In this document: piece after piece, positions 23,714 through 31,589 of the stretch | Layout: the number at the start of each line of letters is the position of its first letter | Numbering within the stretch: the first letter of the stretch is position 1 | Assembly (NCBI GenBank): GCA_001464385.1 | Contig: LNFB01000290.1 | Coordinates: forward strand, 1 to 55,695 | Reading direction: 5' to 3' | Origin: Deltaproteobacteria bacterium Ga0077550 | GTDB lineage: Bacteria; Myxococcota_A; Polyangia; Nannocystales; Nannocystaceae | DNA length: 55,695 nucleotides | Translations under genes and position numbers: made by a program | Notes under the pieces: model-generated | What the model was told of the DNA's origin: nothing | The model's database searches: none | The model's input: only the letters and a program-made list of their open reading frames with translations

Positions 23714-26065
23714 ATGCTCGCCCCCCGCCTGCTGCCCTGTGTCCTGGTGCTGTGTGCCTGTCACCCGGGCGCGGCGCTGCCGAAGACGACGACGCCCGAG
23801 CCCGCGGCGCCGAGGCCCGCCGCGAAGGCCGAGCCCGATGCGCCGCCGAAGCAGCCGCTGACGCCCGAGGAGGCGTTCGCCAAGGCGATGGACGCCACCG
23901 TGCTCGTGACCACCGCGTGGGGTCACGGCACCGGCGTGTTCGTCGATCCCTCGGGGTTCGTGCTGACGAACTACCATGTGGTCGCGGCGGGCAAGAACGA
24001 GGACTTCGGCATCACGGTGACGATCACGGTGCCCAAGCGCCACCCCGACGGCAGCGTGACGCCGGGCGAGCGCTTCACCGCGGTGGCGCATGCGATCGAC
24101 GAGAAGCGGGACCTGGCGCTGCTGAAGATCCAGGGCCCGGCGCGGGAGTTCCCGACGCTCGCGATCGCCAAGACCGATCCGCGGCCGGGCACGAAGGTGT
24201 TCGCGCTCGGCAACGCCGGCGTCGGCCTGGGCTGGGCGCTCAAGCGCTGCTCGGTCAACGCGATCGGCACGCTCGACGAGCAGGTCAACGCGATCTTCCA
24301 GCTCCAGCGCACCGAGGTCTCGCCCGAGGAGAAGGCCCGCACCGAGGAGGCGATCCGCAAGACCGCCGCCGACGCGGGCCGCCAGATCCAGACCGACTGC
24401 AACATCCTGCCGGGCGACAGCGGCGGACCCCTGGTCGACGAGACCACCGGCGAGGTCGTCGGCCTCAACGTCGCGGTCCGCACCGCGCTCAGCCAGTTCG
24501 TGTCGCTGGGCTCGCTCGCGTTCCACATCCACGCCAAGGAGCTGCGCGACTTCACCAAGGAGCTGCCCGGATCCCCGCGGACGTTCGTGCCCGACCCCTG
24601 GACGGCGGCGGGCAACTTCGGCGCCGTCTCCGATTTCGATCAGAACGGCGAGCTCGACACGCTCGGCTTCAGCGGCCCGTGCGGCGAGAACCTCACCTGC
24701 CAGGTCGCGTTCGGCGACGTCGACGAGAACTCGTTCCGCGGCAAGAAGGTGCTGCCGACCCCGGCCGAGCTGCAGACCTCGCGGGCGTTCGACGCCGAGC
24801 TCGCGATCTTCAAGCACGCCCGGATGCCACGGCGCCCGCAAGCCTTCGCGCTGCCGGTGTCCGACACGCTGGCGTTCGTCGACGCGGACGACGACGGGGC
24901 GTTCGATCGCGTGATCGTGGCCGACGGCGAGACCGGGGGCACCCGCGGCTACACGCTGAAGAACGGCGAGCCCACCCGCGACGCCACGCTCGACGGCATC
25001 GCGCTGGTCGACCTCGGCGGCCAGTTCGGCAAGCCGGCGCTGCGGCCCGCCGTGTCGCGCTTCGTCGCCGCGCTGACCACCGGCATGGTCGAGCTCGCGG
25101 ATCCCGAGAAGATGCGGGCGATCCGAGCGCGGCTCGAGGACAACACCGCGGACGGGACGCCCGACACGCTGCACATCGAGACGCGGCTCGATCGCCGCGT
25201 GTTGATCGACCTCGACCAGAAGCAGCTCGCCGGCGTCGCGGCGCACCAGGCCAAGCTCGAGGAGAAGGCGCCCAAACGGGCCAAGGCCGCCGCCGACGCG
25301 CGCCTCATGCAGGTGCTGCGCGCCGGCAAGCTCCGCGGGGACGTGCTCGTGGTGCTCGGGGCGCCGACGCGGGTGTTCTACGACACCGACCACGACGAGC
25401 GCATGGATCTCGTGCTCGAGGGCGCGTCGATCGAGTCGGGCGTCGCGCTCGGGGCCGCGGTGATCGACGCCAGCGGCCGGCTCGCGCCCGCGAACGAGCA
25501 CCTCGGCCGCCTGCTCCTGCGCCCCGCGCTGGTCCGCGACAAGGCCCGGGCCGCGACCCTGCAGAAGGTGTTCGACGCGGCGTTCGCCGCCTCGCCGCGC
25601 GCGACGGTCAAGGACGACGCGTCGTCGTTCCCCGCGGCGCTGCCCAAGCTCGCCGCTGGGATCAGCCCCGTCGGCGCGTTCGGCAACCACATCGTGTCGG
25701 TGTTCGACGGCGAGTCCGTGGTGATCCTCGCCGACCTCGACAAGAACGCGTTCCGCGGCCGCAACGCCAAGTCGACGCCGCTCGAGCTCGTCGCGGCCGG
25801 CAAGTTCGACGCCGAGCTCACGCTGCGCTTCGGCAACGGCGTCGTCTGGGCCTACTACGACACCAACGACGACGGCCGCTTCGACCACGTGGCGATCGCC
25901 GGCAGCGGGGACGCGAAGACCGTGGCCAAGGCCTACAAGCTCGGCAAGTCGTCGGTCGATCGCGAGTCGGCGCGCGAGGGTGGCCCGCTGCTCGATCCCA
26001 AGCAGTTCAAGGGGGCGGCGGAGCAGAAGCTGGTGACGGAGCTGGCGGGCGTGTTGTTCCGCTGA
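23714..26065 (+). CDS. Trypsin-like serine protease with calcium-loop repeats
   Basis: 783 residues. An N-terminal signal peptide ends in a weak lipobox (LCAC, C16), followed by a Pro/Ala linker to about 48. Residues 55-290 are an HtrA-like trypsin fold with the complete triad H88 (LTNYHVV), D133 (KRDLALLKI) and S236 (GDSGGPL). No PDZ domain follows. Instead the 490-residue C-terminal part has at least four short acidic loops: DFDQNGELDT, DADDDGAFDR, DTDHDERMDL and DTNDDGRFDH. They are close to the EF-hand-like D-x-D/N-x-D-G-x-x-D type, suggesting calcium-bound beta or helical units. The protein probably acts in the periplasm or at the surface; pairing with the DUF4139 lipoprotein suggests a shared envelope task. 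Confidence 0.88.
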   Translation: MLAPRLLPCVLVLCACHPGAALPKTTTPEPAAPRPAAKAEPDAPPKQPLTPEEAFAKAMDATVLVTTAWGHGTGVFVDPSGFVLTNYHVVAAGKNEDFGITVTITVPKRHPDGSVTPGERFTAVAHAIDEKRDLALLKIQGPAREFPTLAIAKTDPRPGTKVFALGNAGVGLGWALKRCSVNAIGTLDEQVNAIFQLQRTEVSPEEKARTEEAIRKTAADAGRQIQTDCNILPGDSGGPLVDETTGEVVGLNVAVRTALSQFVSLGSLAFHIHAKELRDFTKELPGSPRTFVPDPWTAAGNFGAVSDFDQNGELDTLGFSGPCGENLTCQVAFGDVDENSFRGKKVLPTPAELQTSRAFDAELAIFKHARMPRRPQAFALPVSDTLAFVDADDDGAFDRVIVADGETGGTRGYTLKNGEPTRDATLDGIALVDLGGQFGKPALRPAVSRFVAALTTGMVELADPEKMRAIRARLEDNTADGTPDTLHIETRLDRRVLIDLDQKQLAGVAAHQAKLEEKAPKRAKAAADARLMQVLRAGKLRGDVLVVLGAPTRVFYDTDHDERMDLVLEGASIESGVALGAAVIDASGRLAPANEHLGRLLLRPALVRDKARAATLQKVFDAAFAASPRATVKDDASSFPAALPKLAAGISPVGAFGNHIVSVFDGESVVILADLDKNAFRGRNAKSTPLELVAAGKFDAELTLRFGNGVVWAYYDTNDDGRFDHVAIAGSGDAKTVAKAYKLGKSSVDRESAREGGPLLDPKQFKGAAEQKLVTELAGVLFR

Positions 26066-26068
26066 CGC

Positions 26069-26084
26069 CTGCGATCACTCGCAG
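26069..26084. terminator. Bidirectional hairpin between converging genes
   Basis: Perfect 6-bp stem CTGCGA/TCGCAG with a 4-base loop (TCAC). It overlaps the stop codon of the minus-strand lipoprotein gene and starts four bases past the protease stop. Only 9 bp separate the two genes. Confidence 0.5.
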
Positions 26085-27415
26085 CTCGCGGGCGGCTTGC
26101 CGTCGCTGCCCAGCACCCGCGGGACGGGCAACGAGATGGACTTCGGCGCCAGGCGCAGCGGGGTGTCCGTTGCGAAGCACACCGTGCCGTCGGCGGCGCG
26201 GGCCCGGATCGCGATCGAGTAGCCGCCCCAGATCAACCGCTCCGTCGTGACCTCCTGCTGGAAGCACGGGATCGGCGTCCCATCGAGTGGCGTGCCGTCG
26301 CTGAGGGTCACAGGCGTCGGCAGCTTGCCGCCGTGGGCGTCGAGCACCTCGATGCTCAGCGTCTCGATCGTGGGTCCGGGCTCGTTGCCCGAGGGCTCGC
26401 AGCCCCCCCGCGTCGCACCCGATCCGTCCTCGTACTGCAGCGTGAAGTCGCTCTCGTCCTCGATCGGAGGCTCGAACGCACTCGCCGGGAAGTCGACGTC
26501 GATCGGCACGAACGCGCCTGCGCCAGGGGCCACGGTGAGGGGGAAGAGTACGGGCCTGGTGAGCACCACGTCCCCGCGATCGCGGCCCACGATCTCGAGG
26601 GTGTACGAGCCCTCGGGCAGCGTCTGCTCGAAGTAGGTCGGCTCGCGCTCGCGGCACGTCAGCCCGACCTCGGTCGCCTCGGCGTCGCACGGCGCCGGGT
26701 CGTCGCCCGGCGCGCGCACGCACACGCGCGCGCGCAGATCCGAAAGCCCCAAGCCGGTGCACGTCGCCAGCGGGTTGTCATCGAACAGGCTGAGCAGCAC
26801 CTGGAACTGGACCTTGCTGACCGGCTTGCCCTCTCGGCCCGGCGTCACGTCGAGGCCGCACGAGGGATCGTTGGCGTCGAGCAGGCCGTCGCGATCGTTG
26901 TCGATGCCGTCGATGCACTCGTCCGGCGCCGTGAGGACGAAGTCGGTGAGGCGCTCGGTGTGGTCGTCGCGGGCCTCGAACTCGACGCAGTCGCAGGCGA
27001 TGTCGCGGGGATCGCAGGCGACGTCGTCGAGGTTGCACGACGTCAGTGGATCGTCGGCGGTGAGGTTCGGGGCCCACGGCTGGAGATCCCGCTGCACGCC
27101 GCGGACCTCGACGGCGTAGCGACCCGCGTCGAGGGCCGGGCCGGCGACGGTGGCCTCGGGGTCGTCGAAGCCCCGCGCGAAGCAGGCGTGGTACGAGTCG
27201 TCCGCGACGTTCCCGTTCTCGTCGACGACGCGGATGCGCACCGTGTTGATGCCCAGCGAGGTGCACTGCAGCGCGGCGGTGGCGGGCTGCGAATCGCCCT
27301 CGCGATCGATGAGCGACCAGCGGGCGCGCAGCGACGGCGTCTCCTTGCAGGCAGCGAGGCCGACCGGCGCGAGGCCGATCAGCAGGAGAGCCCACGGGGA
27401 GAGGCGGCGGCGCAC
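26075..27415 (-). CDS. Lipoprotein, member 1 of a three-paralogue array
   Basis: 446 residues from a GTG at 27415 that gives a clean signal peptide and lipobox GLAAC (lipid cysteine C23). The mature N-terminus reads ARWSLIDREGD followed by a C-containing strand. The same W-x-x-x-D/E-x-x-GD style opens the two lipoproteins encoded upstream. A cysteine-spaced DECIDGIDNDRDG motif near 165-180, with a D-x-x-D-P-x-C ending, is the DNDxDG calcium-type motif frequent in myxobacterial surface proteins. The rest is beta-rich, with two copies of an Ig-like or bacterial carboxypeptidase-regulatory-like pattern (YAVEVRGVQRD; YTLEIVGRDRG). Function unknown. It is the last gene of the array and is converging with the protease gene. 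Confidence 0.75.
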   Translation of the reverse strand: MRRRLSPWALLLIGLAPVGLAACKETPSLRARWSLIDREGDSQPATAALQCTSLGINTVRIRVVDENGNVADDSYHACFARGFDDPEATVAGPALDAGRYAVEVRGVQRDLQPWAPNLTADDPLTSCNLDDVACDPRDIACDCVEFEARDDHTERLTDFVLTAPDECIDGIDNDRDGLLDANDPSCGLDVTPGREGKPVSKVQFQVLLSLFDDNPLATCTGLGLSDLRARVCVRAPGDDPAPCDAEATEVGLTCREREPTYFEQTLPEGSYTLEIVGRDRGDVVLTRPVLFPLTVAPGAGAFVPIDVDFPASAFEPPIEDESDFTLQYEDGSGATRGGCEPSGNEPGPTIETLSIEVLDAHGGKLPTPVTLSDGTPLDGTPIPCFQQEVTTERLIWGGYSIAIRARAADGTVCFATDTPLRLAPKSISLPVPRVLGSDGKPPASCE

Positions 27416-27423
27416 GTCGGCGG

Positions 27424-27429
27424 ACCTTA
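27424..27429 (-). promoter_or_regulatory. Putative -10 hexamer TAAGGT
   Basis: Minus strand, eight bases before the GTG at 27415. The 93-bp gap before this gene is the largest within the array and could hold an internal promoter. Confidence 0.35.
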
Positions 27430-27508
27430 GCACTTGTCCCCGCGGACGTCGGCGCCGTTGCCACGGCCCTGGGACGGCCGAGGCCGGGCGGGCTTTCGCC
27501 ACAGGCTG

Positions 27509-28333
27509 CTAGCCGCAGGGCAGGGCGGCGAGGTCGACGGTCGTCGTCGTGGACGCCGCCGTGAGGTCGACCTCGATCGCGCAGGCGGTGCCGTCGACGT
27601 CCACCTCGAGGCGATACGTCCCGCGGTCGAGGCCAGCGAAGAGGTGCTCACCGTCGACGCCCGCGCACGATCCGCCCTTCGCCGCGACGCCCAGCCCGCG
27701 ATCCGAGGCCAGCTTGGCCCGGTACAGCACGTCGACGGGCTCGCCGTCCTCGCCGATCTCGGCCTCCTCGGCGAGGGCCGCCTCGGGATCGGCGTAGTAG
27801 AGCCCCAGCGAGAGCTCGTCACACATCGCGGCGTTGGCGAGCTGCAGGGTCCACGCGCGCGACGGCAGCGTGAACTCCCAGAGCTCGAGCGTCACCGATC
27901 GCGCCGACACGTCGACGGTGCGCTTGCCGAGCGTCTCGGCGTCCATGCCCGGATGCTCGGCCTGGAGGATCACGTCGTACTCGTGGGGGTGGAGCTCCAA
28001 GAACGCCTCCGAGGCGCTGCGCGCCAGGTCGGTCGCCGTCTGGAAGCCCTCGTCGCACGCGAAGCGGAACGTGCCCGAGCGCGTGGGATCCTCGAGATCG
28101 TCGATCGACGCCGCGACGGTCTCGACGGCGGCGCCGCTGCACGTCAGCACGCGCAGCGCGTCCTCGCCATCGCTGGGCTCGCCCTCGATGAACTGCCACG
28201 AGAACTCGATGCCCGTGGGCGTGTCGGCCGGGAACACGCACGCCAGCGGGAGCCCGCACGCGGCGGCCGAGATCGCGGCCCGCAGGGCCAGAAGCGCCCG
28301 CGGAGCGCGGAGGAGCACGTCACGCACAGCCAC
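27509..28333 (-). CDS. Lipoprotein, member 2 of a three-paralogue array
   Basis: 274 residues from a GTG at 28333 that lies inside the 3' end of the preceding gene (14-bp overlap); GTGs at 28327 and 28318 are alternatives. The signal peptide ends LPLAC (lipid cysteine C32). The mature start (EFSWQFIEGEP...LTCSG) matches the other two array members. Later strands (YRLEVDVDGTACAIEV) also recall member 1. No enzyme motif. The overlap shows that it is co-translated with member 3. A beta-sandwich surface or secretion-related role is the most that can be said. Confidence 0.72.
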   Translation of the reverse strand: MAVRDVLLRAPRALLALRAAISAAACGLPLACVFPADTPTGIEFSWQFIEGEPSDGEDALRVLTCSGAAVETVAASIDDLEDPTRSGTFRFACDEGFQTATDLARSASEAFLELHPHEYDVILQAEHPGMDAETLGKRTVDVSARSVTLELWEFTLPSRAWTLQLANAAMCDELSLGLYYADPEAALAEEAEIGEDGEPVDVLYRAKLASDRGLGVAAKGGSCAGVDGEHLFAGLDRGTYRLEVDVDGTACAIEVDLTAASTTTTVDLAALPCG

Positions 28334-28916
28334 AGGCCTCCAGGTCGAGCGGCTCGTCGGCCGCGTTGTCGAGGTCGACGACGAGCTGCCACACCTGCAG
28401 ATCGGTCACGAGTCCGCGCTCGACGGTGCGCTGCCGCGGGCCCGGCACGGCGATGCAGTCGGGCGGTGGTGCGACGCACTCGGCCTGCGGCGTGACGACC
28501 ACCGCGCGGACGAAGAACAGGTACGGGTCGCTCGACGCCGGCACGTCGGTGAGTGTGGTACGGGCCGAGTCGCACGCCGGCCGCTCGGCCGGGACGATGC
28601 GGCAGTCACCCTCGCAGTCGCCGTCGCAGTCGGCGTCGCAGATGTCGAGCTGGACCTCGAGATCGATGTCGACCGAGGCGGTGCCGCGGCGCCCCGCGAG
28701 CCCGCAGGCGTCGCCGCGACCGACGGAGAACTGGCCCGCCGGGAAGATCGGGTCGCCGTCGCGGTCGACGAACGCCCAGTTGAGCTCGACGACGCCGGTG
28801 TCGACCGTGCAGCCCCCCGCGGCCGCCAGCGGGCACGCGAGCGCGGCCGCGAGCCCGCGGGAGCGGCGGGCCGCGCCGCCGGACGGCGTCGACCGGATCG
28901 TCTGCCACGGCGCCAT
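28320..28916 (-). CDS. Lipoprotein, member 3 of a three-paralogue array
   Basis: 198 residues from the ATG at 28916. An in-frame ATG at 28934 overlaps the TATGCT hexamer, so the later start is preferred. The signal peptide ends AAAGGC (lipid cysteine C36). The mature start ELNWAFVDRDGD parallels the other array members. A cysteine/aspartate cluster reads CDADCDGDCEGDC (about 100-115), a likely metal-binding or disulfide knot. The C-terminus ends LEACGCA. It is the first gene of the array and divergent from tolQ, with about 110 bp between. Confidence 0.72.
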   Translation of the reverse strand: MAPWQTIRSTPSGGAARRSRGLAAALACPLAAAGGCTVDTGVVELNWAFVDRDGDPIFPAGQFSVGRGDACGLAGRRGTASVDIDLEVQLDICDADCDGDCEGDCRIVPAERPACDSARTTLTDVPASSDPYLFFVRAVVVTPQAECVAPPPDCIAVPGPRQRTVERGLVTDLQVWQLVVDLDNAADEPLDLEACGCA

Positions 28917-28929
28917 CGGGACGGGGCGG

Positions 28930-28935
28930 AGCATA
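28930..28935 (-). promoter_or_regulatory. Putative -10 hexamer TATGCT
   Basis: Minus strand, 13 bases before the ATG at 28916. The apparent ATG at 28934 is part of this hexamer, an argument that it is not a start codon. Confidence 0.4.
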
Positions 28936-29012
28936 ACAAGGCCAGGGCGAAGGGGCACGCGAAGGCGGTGGTCGCGGTGCCACGCGGGTTTTGAGGCCGG
29001 ACGGCACCGTGG

Positions 29013-29018
29013 TAACGT
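29013..29018 (+). promoter_or_regulatory. Putative -10 hexamer TAACGT for the tol genes
   Basis: Nine bases before the GTG of tolQ, preceded by GTGG. The identical hexamer in a similar setting (GGGG-TAACGT) precedes the lipoprotein gene at 39624. Confidence 0.4.
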
Positions 29019-29027
29019 CCGCGAGCC

Positions 29028-29768
29028 GTGCCCGTGCCGCATCCGACAACTCTCTTGGCGTTCCCGGCGCTCCTCGCCGAGATCGACTACGTTCACCTGC
29101 TCTTCGGCGCCAAGGGTGTCGTCCTCGCGGTCGTCATCATCCTGTTCCTGTTCGTCGCGCTGACGGTCTTCGTCGCGTTCTACAAGCTGATCCACGTGTC
29201 GATGGCCCAGGCCCAGTCGATCACGTTCCTCGACAAGTTCTGGGACAGCAAGCGCCTCGACGACATCTACCGCGTCGCCGAGCAGCTCAAGTACAGCCCG
29301 ATCGCGGCCATGTTCCGCGCCGGCTACATCGAGCTGTCGAAGGTGAAGAAGGCGGCGGCCGCGGCCCAGCAGATGGGCGGCGACCAGAGCATGCACGAGA
29401 AGATGGGCGACTCCGACAACGTCGAGCGCGCCCTGGCCCGCGCCCGCACGAGCGAGCAGACCAAGCTCGAGAACCTGCTGCCGTTCCTCGCGACCACCGG
29501 CTCCGCGGCGCCGTTCGTCGGGCTGTTCGGCACGGTGTGGGGCATCATGGAGGCGTTCGGCGCGATCTCGGCGTCGGGCAAGGCGGACCTCGCGTCCGTC
29601 GCCGGTCCCATCTCCGAGGCGCTCATCGCCACCGCGCTCTCGCTGGCGAGCGCCGTCCCGGCGGTCATCATGTACAACTACTTCCAGCGCCGCCTGAAGG
29701 TGCTGGGCGCCGAGATGCAGAACTTCGGCAACGATTTCACGAACATCGTGAAGCGGCACTTCTTCTAG
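29028..29768 (+). CDS. tolQ: TolQ/ExbB-type proton channel protein
   Basis: 246 residues from a GTG. Three TM helices: residues about 27-50 (VVLAVVIILFLFVALTVFVAFY), a second near 160-185 with the family signature GSAAPFVGLFGTVWGIM, and a third near 200-222 (ALIATALSLASAVPAVIMY) with the conserved Thr/Ala-rich face. The cytoplasmic loop has the usual length. With TolR it forms the inner-membrane proton channel that powers the TolA-like protein and so outer-membrane constriction and stability. Assignment to Tol rather than Exb rests on the downstream TolA-like gene and tolB. Confidence 0.93.
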   Translation: MPVPHPTTLLAFPALLAEIDYVHLLFGAKGVVLAVVIILFLFVALTVFVAFYKLIHVSMAQAQSITFLDKFWDSKRLDDIYRVAEQLKYSPIAAMFRAGYIELSKVKKAAAAAQQMGGDQSMHEKMGDSDNVERALARARTSEQTKLENLLPFLATTGSAAPFVGLFGTVWGIMEAFGAISASGKADLASVAGPISEALIATALSLASAVPAVIMYNYFQRRLKVLGAEMQNFGNDFTNIVKRHFF

Positions 29769-29777
29769 TCCGCGGCC

Positions 29778-30230
29778 ATGTCGCTCATCAACAACGACCC
29801 GGGACACGGCGACGACGCGCCGATGAGCGCGATCAACGTCACGCCCATGGTCGACGTGATGCTGTGCCTGCTCATCATCTTCATGGTCGCGACGCCGATG
29901 ATGGCGCCGGCGGGCCACGACGTGGACATCCCCGCCGGCCACGGCAAGAAGATGACCGAGGAGGATTTCCTCTACGGCGTGATCTCCGTCGACAAGGCCG
30001 GGAACGTGTTCCTCGGCACACTGCCCCTGTCCAAGGACCCGGCCGGGATGCAGCAGGAGATCGCGGCCAACGCCAAGCTCCAGGAGGACGGCATGGTTTT
30101 CCTCCAGGGCGACCAGAACGTACCGTTCGACCGGATCGTTGATGTACTCGTGGCACTCAAACAGGCGAAGATCTCGTCGGTGGGCTTCGTCGCCAAGCCC
30201 GACGAGAAGTCGCTGCGAGGAACACCATGA
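29778..30230 (+). CDS. tolR: TolR/ExbD-type biopolymer transport protein
   Basis: 150 residues. The short cytoplasmic N-terminus leads into AINVTPMVDVMLCLLIIFMV, a single TM helix with the essential proton-carrying aspartate at D26. The periplasmic domain (GVISVDKAGNVFLG ... GDQNVPFDRIVDVLVALKQA) matches the TolR/ExbD C-terminal fold. It starts 9 bp after tolQ and its stop overlaps the ATG of the TolA-like gene (ATGA), so the three are translated together. Only one ExbD-type gene is present, unlike many myxobacterial clusters with two or three. Confidence 0.93.
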   Translation: MSLINNDPGHGDDAPMSAINVTPMVDVMLCLLIIFMVATPMMAPAGHDVDIPAGHGKKMTEEDFLYGVISVDKAGNVFLGTLPLSKDPAGMQQEIAANAKLQEDGMVFLQGDQNVPFDRIVDVLVALKQAKISSVGFVAKPDEKSLRGTP

Positions 30231-31384
30231 ACGACCAGAACCGAATTCGGGTCAGCACCGGCAATCCTGTCAGCGCCCTGTTCCTCGCCTTCGGGCGTGA
30301 CTTCGTCGAGCTGTTCCGCAACCCGCTCGCGCTCGTCGGCGGCATCGGCGGCCTGGCGCTCACCTCGCTGGCCATGTTCCTCGGCACCGAGGCGATGGCC
30401 GACGGCGCGTCGAACACCTGCGATCCGCTGACGATGGCCCTGGGCAGCGCGCGCTCGGTCCACGACGAGGCCGCCGCGAAGCTCGCGACGGTCGACACCG
30501 ATCTGAGCTCGCTGCAGGCGCGGCTCGACGGCATCGAGACCAACCTGACCAACGCGCCGACCGCCGAGCTGCAGACGCAGAAGACGGACCTCGCCGCGCA
30601 GATCAAGGCGCTGCAGGACCAGCGGCCGCCGCTCGAGGCGGCGCTCGCCAGCGCCGACGAGGGCGTCGCCGCGGCCCAGGCCGCGCTCGACCAGGCCGAG
30701 TGCGAGTCCGAGGAGGAGTTCGAGATCGACTTCACGCCCGGCACGCTCGCGCGCCTCGGCGAGAAGCTCGACGAGAAGGAGATCCCGCAGAAGATCATCG
30801 TGCAGGACACGCGCGCCGAGGACTTCTCCGAGACCGAGCCGACCAAGGACACGGTCACGACCGACGAGACGGTGAAGCCCGACGACAAGCCGCCGGAGGA
30901 CAAGCCGAAGGACGTCGTGAAGGACAAGCCGAAGTTCCAGGACAACAAGGACAAGAAGCTCCCGACGGCCAAGGTCCCGACGAACTCGAACACGCCCTAC
31001 AAGAAGGACCTCCCGACGGTGAACCAGAACCAGGGCGACCCCTTCGGCGATCCCGAGGGCTGGGACGACCTGACGCGCGACGGCGATCCCTGGGCGACCG
31101 AGGTCATGAAGAAGCTCAACAACATGCCGATCGGCGCATACGCGGCGAAGGCGGCCAAGGGCGACTACAAGTTCCAGCTCACGATCTGCAAGGACGGGAC
31201 GATCAAGGAGAACGGCGTGCTGAGCAAGGGCGGCACCCTCCCGGAGGACGGCAAGAATGCCGTGCGCCTCGCCCTCGAGAGCCTGCAGATCCCCAAGCCG
31301 CCCAAGAAGGTCGCCGACTCGATGCCCGGCAACTGCGCGAAGCTGAAGTACACCTTCGTGTGGAGTGCCAAGGGCGTGAAGTGA
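30227..31384 (+). CDS. TolA/TonB-like energy transducer
   Basis: 385 residues. The TM helix lies at about 33-53 (PLALVGGIGGLALTSLAMFLG), after a 32-residue cytoplasmic tail that is longer than in E. coli TolA. Residues 65-165 form a coiled coil of roughly ten heptads, bounded by one cysteine on each side (NTCDPL, QAECES). A Pro/Lys/Asp-rich extended stretch (about 200-265) could span the periplasm. The C-terminal domain (about 285-385) reads YKFQLTICKDGTI...KNAVRLALESLQIPKP...GNCAKLKYTFVW. This is the TolA/TonB-C pattern, with two cysteines placed where TolA domain III has its disulfide. Position in the cluster makes a TolA role likely despite weak sequence similarity. Confidence 0.82.
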   Translation: MNDQNRIRVSTGNPVSALFLAFGRDFVELFRNPLALVGGIGGLALTSLAMFLGTEAMADGASNTCDPLTMALGSARSVHDEAAAKLATVDTDLSSLQARLDGIETNLTNAPTAELQTQKTDLAAQIKALQDQRPPLEAALASADEGVAAAQAALDQAECESEEEFEIDFTPGTLARLGEKLDEKEIPQKIIVQDTRAEDFSETEPTKDTVTTDETVKPDDKPPEDKPKDVVKDKPKFQDNKDKKLPTAKVPTNSNTPYKKDLPTVNQNQGDPFGDPEGWDDLTRDGDPWATEVMKKLNNMPIGAYAAKAAKGDYKFQLTICKDGTIKENGVLSKGGTLPEDGKNAVRLALESLQIPKPPKKVADSMPGNCAKLKYTFVWSAKGVK

Positions 31385-31387
31385 GTC

Positions 31388-31405
31388 GGGCGGGTCCGCC
31401 CGCCC
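31388..31405 (+). terminator. GC hairpin after the TolA-like gene
   Basis: Perfect 7-bp stem GGGCGGG/CCCGCCC with a 4-base loop, beginning four bases past the stop codon. No T run. Confidence 0.5.
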
Positions 31406-31422
31406 ATGTGTGCGCAGCAGCG

Positions 31423-31461
31423 ACGGCGACGGCCGGGGACGAATGCCCCGCTCGTCGCCGT
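31423..31461 (+). terminator. Two-part hairpin between tolA-like gene and tolB
   Basis: Outer stem ACGGCGACG/CGTCGCCGT (9 bp, perfect) and inner stem CGGGG/CCCCG, separated by a 2+2 internal loop. Either a second terminator or an mRNA-processing or stability element that sets the TolA:TolB ratio. Confidence 0.45.
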
Positions 31462-31551
31462 GATCGTGTCTGGCACCACAGTCGCGGAAACCGGGCCTAA
31501 ATAAAGCCCTGGGGCCCCGCGTCGCCCCTTTCGGAATCGAACGGGCACCGC

Positions 31552-31557
31552 TATGCT
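31552..31557 (+). promoter_or_regulatory. Putative -10 hexamer TATGCT for tolB
   Basis: Identical to the boxes before the genes at 14768 and 28916, but here 32 bases before the ATG, predicting a leader of about 25 bases. Confidence 0.35.
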
Positions 31558-31589
31558 CACGCCCGATTCCTGCTCGAGGTCCAACAACC

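Larger units (their letters stand above)
31385..31589. other. Structured tolA-tolB intergenic region
   Basis: 205 bp holding two hairpins (31388-31405 and 31423-31461), a short AT-rich stretch (TAAATAAA, 31498-31505), and a near-match to a sigma-54 site (TGGCAC-N5-TCGC, 31471-31485). Nearest the gene is a TATGCT hexamer at 31552-31557. It probably ends or attenuates the tolQR-A transcript and provides a second promoter for tolB. Confidence 0.5.
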
